Shown here one piece after another: positions 1 through 5,067 of a stretch of 5,067 nt of DNA (the stretch's first letter is position 1; the number at the start of each line of letters is the position of its first letter). The notes beneath the pieces are model-generated. The model ran no database searches. It was not told where the DNA came from and saw nothing but the letters and a program-made list of their open reading frames with translations. The translations under genes were made by a program, and so were the position numbers. The DNA comes from Flavobacteriales bacterium UBA3376 (GTDB taxonomy: Bacteria; Bacteroidota; Bacteroidia; Flavobacteriales; Weeksellaceae): the NCBI GenBank assembly GCA_002359055.1, contig DEQC01000048.1:1-5067 (forward strand), given 5' to 3'.

Positions 1-48
1 AAAGCCTACAAACGTAAATACAGCGGCAATAAATAATAATTTTCTCAT
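1..48 (-). CDS. Exported protein, N-terminal signal peptide only (partial, runs off left edge)
   Basis: Read on the minus strand, the first 48 bases encode MRKLLFIAAVFTFVGF with no stop. A short basic n-region (Arg2-Lys3) is followed by a hydrophobic stretch of about 13 residues, the usual start of a Sec signal peptide. The upstream leader has an A-run about 8-14 bases before the ATG and no Shine-Dalgarno, as is common in Bacteroidota. The gene starts 79 bases after the proS stop on the same strand with no hairpin terminator between, so read-through from proS is possible. The mature part is outside the window. Small flavobacterial outer-membrane beta-barrel proteins often begin this way, but the product cannot be named. 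The main evidence is the signal-peptide pattern and its position. Confidence 0.6.
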   Translation of the reverse strand, partial: MRKLLFIAAVFTFVGF

Positions 49-127
49 AATGTGTTTTTTTAATGTTTAAATACTTATCCAATATTAAGCCAAAAGTGAG
101 ACTAATGTAATAATAATTTGTTAAATA

Positions 128-1606
128 TTAATAAGCTTTTGCAAAAAGTACCTTAAATTTTGCTGGCTCACCAGAATACATGTCCACTTTCCCTTCTAAA
201 TCAACTTCATCAAAAGGAATACAGCGAATCGTAGCTTTGGTTTCCTCTTGGATTTTAGCTTCAGTTTCATCATCACCATCCCAATAGGCTGATACAAATC
301 CACCTTTGTTTTCTATCACTTCTTTGAATTCATCATAAGTTTCAACTTCAGTGATGTGATTGTCTCTATAATCCTTTGCTTTATTGAAAATACTCGTTTG
401 AATTTCATCTAATTTATCGACGATTAATTCCGGCAATCCTTCTAATTTTTCGAAAGATTTTTCTAAAGTATCTCTTCGTGCCAATTCAACTTGTCCTTTT
501 TCCAAATCTCTTGGACCAATTGCGATTCTCAGAGGCACACCTTTCAATTCATATTCATTAAATTTCCATCCAGGTTTGGTATTTTCATCATCGTCATATT
601 TCACAGATACACCTTTGGATTTCAAATCTTTGATCAATTGATCAGCTACTTCATCGATTTGAGATTTTTGTTCTTCATTTCTAAAAATAGGAACAATTAC
701 CACTTGAATTGGAGCCAATCTCGGAGGCAACACCAATCCATGATCGTCTGAATGCGTCATGATCAAAGCACCGATCAATCTTGTAGAAACACCCCAAGAA
801 GTCGCCCAAACATGTTCTAATTTACCTTCTTTATTTGCGAACTTTACATCAAAAGCCTTTGCAAAGTTTTGACCCAAAAAGTGAGAAGTACCAGCTTGAA
901 GTGCCTTCCCATCTTGCATCAAAGCTTCTATACAAAGCGTTTCTTCTGCACCTGCAAATCTTTCGCTTGGAGTTTTATAACCTTTAACAACGGGCATACC
1001 CATAACGTTTTCTGCAAATTCTGCATAAACATCCAACATTTGACGTGTTTCTTCCCAAGCTTCTTCTTTGGTAGCATGAGCCGTATGACCTTCCTGCCAA
1101 AGAAACTCAGCCGTTCTTAAAAAAAGACGAGTTCTCATTTCCCATCGAACCACATTTGCCCATTGGTTGATAAGTATTGGTAAATCTCTGTAAGATTGTA
1201 TCCAATTTTTATAAGTACTCCAAATGATCGCTTCAGAAGTCGGTCTCACAACCAATTCTTCTTCCAATTTAGCTTCAGGATCAACCATTAATTTCCCTTC
1301 AGCATCTGGGTTATTTTTCAGTCTATAGTGAGTAACAACCGCACATTCTTTTGCGAATCCTTCTGCATTTTTTTCTTCTGCTTCAAACATACTTTTGGGC
1401 ACAAACAAGGGGAAATATGCATTTTGATGACCAGTTTCCTTAAATCTTCGATCCAATTCAGCCTGCATTTTTTCCCAAATTGCATATCCGTATGGTTTGA
1501 TCACCATACATCCTCTGACTTTTGAGTTTTCAGCCATACCAGTTTGAATCACCAACTCATTGTACCATTTTGAATAATCTTCGCTTCTCGCGGTTAGCTT
1601 CGCCAT
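128..1606 (-). CDS. proS: Prolyl-tRNA synthetase, archaeal/eukaryotic-type (ProS type 3)
   Basis: This cytoplasmic class II aminoacyl-tRNA synthetase charges tRNA-Pro with proline using ATP. At 492 residues it has the length of the archaeal/eukaryotic-like ProRS group, not the roughly 570-residue bacterial type, and it lacks the bacterial editing insertion between motifs 2 and 3. Visible landmarks: motif 1 region RGCMVIKPYGYAIWEKM (31-47); RPTSEAIIWS (121-130), which carries the Thr/Glu proline-pocket signature; motif 2 RWEMRTRLFLRTAEF (154-168), followed by the WQEGHTAHAT loop (170-179); the SWGVSTRLIGA stretch (270-280); motif 3 THSDDHGLVLPPRLAP (284-299) with Arg296; an anticodon-binding domain from about 300 to 400; and a C-terminal domain ending LFAKAY with the family's terminal Tyr. 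The start fits the family N-terminus (MAKLTARSEDYSKWYNELV). Unusually, the four zinc-ligand cysteines of the C-terminal domain are absent (Asp443, Thr448, Asp475, Ser478 by alignment from memory). The gene is divergent from the lipoprotein gene and has no clear 3' terminator. Confidence 0.97.
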   Translation of the reverse strand: MAKLTARSEDYSKWYNELVIQTGMAENSKVRGCMVIKPYGYAIWEKMQAELDRRFKETGHQNAYFPLFVPKSMFEAEEKNAEGFAKECAVVTHYRLKNNPDAEGKLMVDPEAKLEEELVVRPTSEAIIWSTYKNWIQSYRDLPILINQWANVVRWEMRTRLFLRTAEFLWQEGHTAHATKEEAWEETRQMLDVYAEFAENVMGMPVVKGYKTPSERFAGAEETLCIEALMQDGKALQAGTSHFLGQNFAKAFDVKFANKEGKLEHVWATSWGVSTRLIGALIMTHSDDHGLVLPPRLAPIQVVIVPIFRNEEQKSQIDEVADQLIKDLKSKGVSVKYDDDENTKPGWKFNEYELKGVPLRIAIGPRDLEKGQVELARRDTLEKSFEKLEGLPELIVDKLDEIQTSIFNKAKDYRDNHITEVETYDEFKEVIENKGGFVSAYWDGDDETEAKIQEETKATIRCIPFDEVDLEGKVDMYSGEPAKFKVLFAKAY

Positions 1607-1643
1607 TTTAATTCTATTATTATGGAATTTAACATATATTTAT

Positions 1644-1659
1644 TGGCATAAAAATTGCC
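1644..1659 (+). promoter_or_regulatory. Sigma-54 (-24/-12) promoter candidate for the Tyr/Arg-rich lipoprotein gene
   Basis: TGGCATAAAAATTGCC matches the sigma-54 consensus TGGCAYRNNNNTTGCW at every defined position except the last (C instead of A/T). The invariant GG (1645-1646) and GC (1657-1658) are exactly 10 bases apart, as RpoN requires. Transcription would start near 1670, giving a leader of about 64 bases to the ATG at 1734. The site is also an inverted repeat (TGGCA-N7-TGCCA), so a dimeric repressor or activator site is the alternative. Read on the other strand it matches the consensus less well. No enhancer-binding-protein site is identified. Confidence 0.5.
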
Positions 1660-1684
1660 ACTTTATAATTAATCGCTATTTTTA
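1655..1684 (+). promoter_or_regulatory. Alternative sigma-A-type promoter for the lipoprotein gene
   Basis: TTG (1655-1657), a 19-base spacer and TATTTTTA (1677-1684) fit the Bacteroidota pattern TTG-N19-TAnnTTTG with one mismatch (final A for G). The start would be near 1690, about 43 bases before the ATG. The -33 TTG is the same TTG that forms part of the sigma-54 -12 element, so the two readings compete or overlap. Confidence 0.35.
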
Positions 1685-1708
1685 GACTTTAAAGTTAAAA
1701 CTAGGGAA

Positions 1709-1741
1709 CAAATTTAAAATTTCTAACTGTAAAATGACAAA
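1709..1741 (-). promoter_or_regulatory. Possible proS sigma-A-type promoter (Bacteroidota consensus)
   Basis: On the minus strand, TAAATTTG (1709-1716) matches the Bacteroidota -7 element TAnnTTTG exactly. A TTTG (1738-1741) lies 21 bases upstream of it, slightly longer than the usual 17-19. Transcription would start near 1702 and give a leader of about 95 bases. The -33 element would sit inside the first codons of the divergent lipoprotein gene. In AT-rich DNA an 8-base match is weak evidence. Confidence 0.3.
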
Positions 1742-3041
1742 AATGAGCAAAGTTTACTTAAAACCTCGAAAAATCTTTAAATATTTTGGTGTTTTCGCCT
1801 TAATATTTGGAGTAACTTCTTGTGTTTCTTCTCAATCCACGGCTGCTACAAGTGGCGAAACGGACGGTATTTATTATAGCCCGTCAAAAGATGGTCAGAT
1901 TGAGTCTTATACTTCTGCTGATGCTCAAGATTATGATATTAAAGTAGGGAGTCCTTATTTCGATGCGGATGGAAATGGAGCTGAGGATTTTTATTATGAA
2001 AATGCAACAGTAGCGGATAAAAGTCAATCCAATAATAACATCAATATATACACTGGCAACAATGTCTATTCGGGCTCTACTTCGGGCAATTGGGGAAGAT
2101 ATGACGGAATTGACATCACGGTAAATAACTACGGATACGGATTTGGATCTCCATTCTGGCGTTTTGGTTATTCTCACTGGGGCTGGTCATGGGGATGGGG
2201 CATCGGTGTTTACTACGGATATAGCCCATATTGGTACAGTGGTTATTATGGATATCCTTGGGGATATTGGGGATACTCTCCTTTTTATTACCCTGGATAT
2301 TATGGATACTTTGGATACTATGGTTATGGAGGTTATTACGGTCATTATTACCCAAGAGGAACTGCTGTTAGACCTGGTTCAAGACCTGGCACGGGCTTAT
2401 CTATGGGAGTGAGTCCACATAGAAGTGGAAATTTAGGCTTGAGAAATAATTCAAATACCCTAAACAATAACAGAAATATCAGAACTGGTAGTACCGTAAG
2501 AACTGGTAATGCTGTCAGATCTACCAATAATGTTAGACAAGGAGGTAATGTTAGACAAAACAATCAAGCTACGGTTCAAAATAATAACAGACCTGTTAGA
2601 GGTAGTGTGCAAAACGCTAATCAATCACAAGTGAGTACAAATAATGTGAGAAGAACAAATACTCCGAGTAATGATAATAGAGTAATTAGACAAAACCAAA
2701 ACACTACTACAAATCAAGGCAATATTAGAACCAATCGTCCAGTTCGTGCAACTGCACCGGCTAACATTAGACCAAATACACCACGTACTCAGCAAATAAG
2801 TCCAAACAGACAGCAGCCAGTACGTCAACAACAAATTAGACCGAATACTCGTAGTAATTCTAATATGCAGAACAATAGAATGCAACAGCAGCGACCTTCA
2901 CAAAATATTAGATCAAACTCTAATCCTACTATGCGTCAACAACCAACAACTGCTCCTTCCATGAGATCAGGTGGAATGAACAGCGGTAGCATGAGGAGTT
3001 CAGGAGGTGTAAGAAGCTCTGGAGGCTCTATGAGAAGATAA
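1734..3041 (+). CDS. Lipoprotein of unknown function with Tyr/Gly/Trp-rich block and Lys-free Arg/Asn/Gln-rich tail
   Basis: I do not recognise a characterised function. The 435-residue product starts with a basic, then hydrophobic signal ending in lipobox VTSC, with lipidated Cys30. The residues after Cys are VSSQST, with no acidic surface-export signal of the Bacteroidota type, so a periplasm-facing membrane anchor is the simpler guess. Residues 41-130 are acidic (15 Asp/Glu against 4 Lys/Arg). Residues 133-206 contain 25 Tyr, 8 Trp, 5 Phe and 20 Gly in 74 positions. Residues 207-435 are Asn/Gln/Ser/Thr/Pro/Arg-rich with 35 Arg, 0 Lys, 0 Glu, 1 Asp and no Tyr/Phe/Trp, and end in RSSGG-type repeats and Arg-Arg. 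No enzyme motif is visible; it is probably structural and disordered. A second ATG at codon 4 is a possible start. Some flavobacterial low-complexity proteins like this carry the label 'vitellogenin II precursor' (recalled), which says nothing about function. It is followed by a terminator and then the FadL-like gene. Confidence 0.85.
   Translation: MTKMSKVYLKPRKIFKYFGVFALIFGVTSCVSSQSTAATSGETDGIYYSPSKDGQIESYTSADAQDYDIKVGSPYFDADGNGAEDFYYENATVADKSQSNNNINIYTGNNVYSGSTSGNWGRYDGIDITVNNYGYGFGSPFWRFGYSHWGWSWGWGIGVYYGYSPYWYSGYYGYPWGYWGYSPFYYPGYYGYFGYYGYGGYYGHYYPRGTAVRPGSRPGTGLSMGVSPHRSGNLGLRNNSNTLNNNRNIRTGSTVRTGNAVRSTNNVRQGGNVRQNNQATVQNNNRPVRGSVQNANQSQVSTNNVRRTNTPSNDNRVIRQNQNTTTNQGNIRTNRPVRATAPANIRPNTPRTQQISPNRQQPVRQQQIRPNTRSNSNMQNNRMQQQRPSQNIRSNSNPTMRQQPTTAPSMRSGGMNSGSMRSSGGVRSSGGSMRR
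2130..2351 (+). repeat. Tyr/Gly/Trp-rich coding low-complexity block
   Basis: Degenerate repeats such as ggatattatgg and ggatactatgg encode irregular YG, YYG, GYW and WGWG units (residues 133-206 of the lipoprotein). Thirty-eight of 74 residues are aromatic. Such DNA can change length by slippage or recombination. It also produces spurious open frames in the other phases. Confidence 0.8.
2478..2567 (+). repeat. Five tandem hexapeptide repeats ([IV]-R-x4) in the lipoprotein tail
   Basis: Residues 249-278 form five 6-residue units: IRTGST, VRTGNA, VRSTNN, VRQGGN, VRQNNQ. Arg falls exactly every six residues (250, 256, 262, 268, 274). At the DNA level the 13-mer taatgttagacaa occurs at 2528-2540 and 2546-2558, one 18-bp period apart, which indicates recent unit duplication. 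Confidence 0.75.
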
Positions 3042-3047
3042 AATTAG

Positions 3048-3076
3048 AAAGAGCCTAATTTGATAGGCTCTTTTTT
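3048..3076 (+). terminator. Intrinsic terminator after the lipoprotein gene
   Basis: AAAGAGCCTA (3048-3057) pairs perfectly with TAGGCTCTTT (3064-3073) around a 6-base loop and runs into a T-tract (3071-3076). It starts 6 bases after the TAA stop. It lies between two co-oriented genes only 69 bases apart, leaving 34 bases between the T-tract and the next ATG. Confidence 0.88.
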
Positions 3077-3110
3077 AAATCAAAAAAAACAGTCATAAAT
3101 TAATTTTATA

Positions 3111-4532
3111 ATGAAAAGAATATTTGCAGGATTTGTAATTTGTGCAACAACTATACTTAATGCACAGAATGTACAAGACTTGAATTCAATGTCTGCGCAC
3201 TCCAATGAAATCAATTCCGGAAGTGCGAGATACATAGGTATGGGTGGAGCTATGGGTGCTTTGGGTGGAGATATTTCAGCGACCGAACAAAACCCAGCTG
3301 GTGCAGCTATAGCCATAACCTCGGACGTAAATGTCACTATGGGAGTTAGCACTTACAAAAATGAAGCGAGGTTTGGTAATAATATTTACAAAACAGACGA
3401 TAATTCATTCAACTTCCAAAATGTTGGTGCGAATTTCGTTTTTCATAATCCATCAAGTGCGTGGAATCGTTTTGCGATTGGCGTGAAATATAGCGAGGAA
3501 AACTTCGACAATTGGATCAAATTGGGTAGAAATGACAATATTACAGCTACTTATTTGACCAGTGAAAATCCAGATCAATACACGACTTATACGATGGCTG
3601 GCTTTCAAGACTTAGTCGAAGCTTATAAAGTTAAAACTTCAATCGATTTCGGTGCCAGTTATAAAGATCAATTATTCTTAGGTTTAGGAGTTAATTTTCA
3701 TGAAGTTAGATATGACAATTATGTAGTATTTGACGAAGATACTGATGGTACGGTTTACAGATATGATTTGAATGGTACACCATATTCTTCGAGAGCTTCG
3801 GGAATTTCTTTGAATGCGGGTGTTATTGGTAAAATCCAAGATAATTTCCGTTTAGGTTTGGCTTATCACAGCCCGACTTGGTACACCAATGTGGAAGAGA
3901 ATTTTTATGCGGATTTAGAAATTAGTGACAATAATTATTCTTACGATTATTACTTTTCTAAGTATGACAGAAATTCAAATGGACGCTTGGTTGCAAGTGC
4001 TGGAATTGTTATCGATAAATCTCTTGCACTTAATGCAGATTACACCTTACATATGAACGGTTCAAATAAATTCAAACCGAGTGGATATTTTACTGATACC
4101 AACAGCTTTTTAGATGATTACTACAAAACGAGTAGTGAAATCAGAATTGGTGGTGAATATAGAATTGATCGCTTTAGATTACGTGCTGGATATAACTTTG
4201 TACAAACACCATTTGATGATTTAACATTGACTGCTGATTTGGGCAATGGAACACCAACAACAACCAATTTTTCTGAAATCATCAGAGGTGATATCAATAG
4301 AATTAGCTTTGGTTTAGGATATGACTTTGGTGGATTTTATTTAGATGCTGCCTACCAATTCCAAAACCAAGAATACAATTATATCTTTGGAAATGCTGAT
4401 TATGTCGATTATGATCATGGTGCAAATGAAGTTTATTATGCAGCCATTCCAATGAATGAAAATTATAATTTCGTTTCAAAAATCAAAAATACAAGAGGAT
4501 TATTTTTATTAACCGCTGGTTGGCAATTCTAA
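3111..4532 (+). CDS. FadL/OmpP1-family outer-membrane beta-barrel transport protein
   Basis: The 473-residue product has a Sec signal peptide (MKRIFAGFVICATTILNA, cleavage before Gln19, the common flavobacterial NA-Q end). An N-terminal plug segment follows, with GSARYIGMGGAMGALGGD (37-54) and QNPAG (60-64); the NPA motif is typical of FadL/OmpP1 proteins. The rest shows alternating amphipathic strands, the family-like AYHSPTWY (251-258), and a C-terminal Phe after LLTAGWQ, the signal for BAM-mediated barrel insertion. FadL proteins carry hydrophobic small molecules such as long-chain fatty acids or aromatic compounds across the outer membrane; the substrate here is not evident. Flavobacterial homologues are often labelled 'hemin receptor', which this sequence does not support by itself. 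No Shine-Dalgarno precedes the ATG. The gene lies immediately after the lipoprotein terminator with no room for a separate full promoter, so expression may rely on read-through. Confidence 0.88.
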   Translation: MKRIFAGFVICATTILNAQNVQDLNSMSAHSNEINSGSARYIGMGGAMGALGGDISATEQNPAGAAIAITSDVNVTMGVSTYKNEARFGNNIYKTDDNSFNFQNVGANFVFHNPSSAWNRFAIGVKYSEENFDNWIKLGRNDNITATYLTSENPDQYTTYTMAGFQDLVEAYKVKTSIDFGASYKDQLFLGLGVNFHEVRYDNYVVFDEDTDGTVYRYDLNGTPYSSRASGISLNAGVIGKIQDNFRLGLAYHSPTWYTNVEENFYADLEISDNNYSYDYYFSKYDRNSNGRLVASAGIVIDKSLALNADYTLHMNGSNKFKPSGYFTDTNSFLDDYYKTSSEIRIGGEYRIDRFRLRAGYNFVQTPFDDLTLTADLGNGTPTTTNFSEIIRGDINRISFGLGYDFGGFYLDAAYQFQNQEYNYIFGNADYVDYDHGANEVYYAAIPMNENYNFVSKIKNTRGLFLLTAGWQF

Positions 4533-4546
4533 TTTTCAGATAAAAT

Positions 4547-4584
4547 AAAATCCCGGCTATTTCAAATGAAATAGCCGGGATTTT
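4547..4584. terminator. Strong bidirectional intrinsic terminator between convergent genes
   Basis: A perfect 17-bp stem pairs 4547-4563 with 4568-4584 around the 4-base loop AAAT. The core is TCCCGGC/GCCGGGA. On the plus strand it ends in TTTTTT (4581-4586), 14 bases after the FadL-like stop. On the minus strand it ends in a TTTTATTTTA tract and serves the heme-protein gene, whose stop is 24 bases away. The GC-rich core stands out in this AT-rich DNA. Confidence 0.93.
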
Positions 4585-4608
4585 TTATTGATTTTTTTTG
4601 GATGAGAA

Positions 4609-5067
4609 TTAATTGATTGCTTCGCTTTTTTCTAAGTCAGCTACCAACTCTCTCCATTCTTCTAATTCAGGAACACCTGGTTTTCTTTTACCAAAAAATT
4701 GAACGATGATTTCACCATTTTCGTTGAAAACTTCTACAGAAGTTACCATTCCATCAGTCGTAGGTTTTCTAACTACCCAAGTTTCGTGAATTCGTTTCGT
4801 ATCCAAATGTAAATTAAAATCTGGATCCATAACATTTATCCAGCTTTCAAACCACATTACTTTATTGATTTCGCCGGTGTGAATTTGAATATTACCTCTA
4901 TTGCCCACAAAAACCATGATAGGGAATTTTCTTTCTGCAGCTAAATTCAATAAATCAACTACTTTTTCATTGTCGATTTTATTGGCGTAATTTTCATTAG
5001 GAGCCAATCTTAACGCTTGCGAACGAGTCACTCCATATTTTCTGGTCATACCAAAGAAATCATGGGT
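4609..5067 (-). CDS. hmuS: HemS/HmuS/ChuS-family heme-degrading/transport factor, C-terminal part (partial, runs off right edge)
   Basis: The frame stays open to the window edge: the codons before the internal Met at 5049 read T-H-D-F-F-G, so that Met is not the start. The visible 152 residues match the C-terminal repeat of the roughly 340-residue hemin-degrading factor family, cytoplasmic proteins that bind imported heme and pass it on or open the ring to free iron. Key stretches (fragment numbering): HDFFGMTRKYGVTRSQAL (2-19), FVGNRGNIQIHTGEI (53-67), FNLHLD (84-89), WVVRKPTTDGMVTSVEVF (97-114) and the conserved EWRELVADL near the end. His2 of the fragment sits in a context like the axial heme ligand region of ChuS/HemS (His193/196, from memory). 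The upstream half, promoter and any heme-uptake operon lie beyond the window. The gene is convergent with the FadL-like gene. Confidence 0.9.
   Translation of the reverse strand, partial: THDFFGMTRKYGVTRSQALRLAPNENYANKIDNEKVVDLLNLAAERKFPIMVFVGNRGNIQIHTGEINKVMWFESWINVMDPDFNLHLDTKRIHETWVVRKPTTDGMVTSVEVFNENGEIIVQFFGKRKPGVPELEEWRELVADLEKSEAIN

Noticed and set aside
66..95. Minus-strand TTTTG-N17-TATTTAAA and a TGGC...TTGG element upstream of the left-edge gene, possible sigma-A or sigma-54 promoters
   Set aside because: The -7 box departs from TAnnTTTG at the TTTG end, and the -24/-12 reading lacks the GC dinucleotide with three mismatches.
491..1525. Several plus-strand open frames of 65-86 codons antisense to proS
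   Set aside because: They are shadows of a strongly conserved gene. Their translations are Phe/Ser/His-rich without family features, and no promoter or leader supports them.
1610..1628. Imperfect inverted repeat AATTCTAT/ATGGAATT just upstream of the proS start, a possible activator site or leader hairpin
   Set aside because: It is AT-rich with a mismatch. It lies about 50 bases from the predicted sigma-54 start, closer than usual enhancer sites, and the RNA hairpin on the proS strand would be weak.
1686..1695. Perfect 10-bp palindrome ACTTTAAAGT downstream of the predicted lipoprotein starts
   Set aside because: It could be an operator, but short AT-rich palindromes are expected by chance here and no second copy was seen.
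1962..2000. EF-hand-like loop DADGNG with following acidic residues (lipoprotein residues 77-89)
   Set aside because: Positions 1, 3, 5 and 6 fit, but the hydrophobic position 8 is Glu and position 12 is Tyr, with Glu one residue late. Too weak to call calcium binding.
2116..2885. Open frames of 71-89 codons in other phases and on the minus strand across the lipoprotein low-complexity region, including a plus-strand frame at 2143-2412
   Set aside because: The repetitive Tyr/Gly codons read in another phase give repeated MD/DT/DI strings. The stop-free lengths follow from the repeats, not from selection.
3111..3164. FVIC near the start of the FadL-like protein as a lipobox
   Set aside because: The Cys is at residue 11, too early for a lipoprotein signal. 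The hydrophobic core continues to a normal signal peptidase I site before Gln19, and the protein ends like a beta-barrel.
3080..3352. 90-codon minus-strand open frame over the start of the FadL-like gene
   Set aside because: It is antisense to the conserved plug segment and overlaps the terminator region; it has no recognisable protein feature.

Overview
The window looks like chromosomal DNA of a low-GC member of the Bacteroidota, most likely a flavobacterium-like organism. The evidence is an archaeal/eukaryotic-type prolyl-tRNA synthetase, a flavobacterial-style FadL/OmpP1 outer-membrane protein with an 'NAQ' signal-peptide end, start codons without a Shine-Dalgarno sequence but with A/T-rich leaders, and promoter-like TTG-N19-TAnnTTTG elements. 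Genus cannot be settled from the sequence.

Layout, left to right: (1) the first 16 codons of an exported protein on the minus strand, running off the left edge; (2) proS (prolyl-tRNA synthetase), minus strand, complete; (3) a 127-base divergent promoter region containing a 15-of-16 match to the sigma-54 (-24/-12) consensus and also sigma-A-like elements; (4) a plus-strand lipoprotein gene of unknown function. Its product has an acidic N-terminal segment, a block that is half aromatic (Tyr/Trp/Phe with Gly), and a 229-residue Asn/Gln/Ser/Arg tail with 35 Arg, no Lys and no aromatic residue; (5) a strong intrinsic terminator; (6) only 34 bases later, a FadL/OmpP1-family outer-membrane beta-barrel gene on the same strand; (7) a 17-bp-stem bidirectional terminator; (8) on the minus strand, the C-terminal 152 residues of a HemS/HmuS/ChuS-family heme-utilisation protein, whose start lies beyond the right edge. 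No gap exceeds 300 bases. No RNA gene, IS element or CRISPR array is visible.

How the genes work together: proS is housekeeping. The lipoprotein and the FadL-type barrel are both envelope proteins, adjacent and co-oriented, and may form an outer-membrane pair. The heme protein is convergent and separately terminated, so it is not in the same operon. The most unusual items are the FUS-like segregation of Tyr and Arg blocks in an envelope lipoprotein and the near-consensus sigma-54 promoter in front of it. Any joint 'system' is inference. Nothing here proves a new mechanism.
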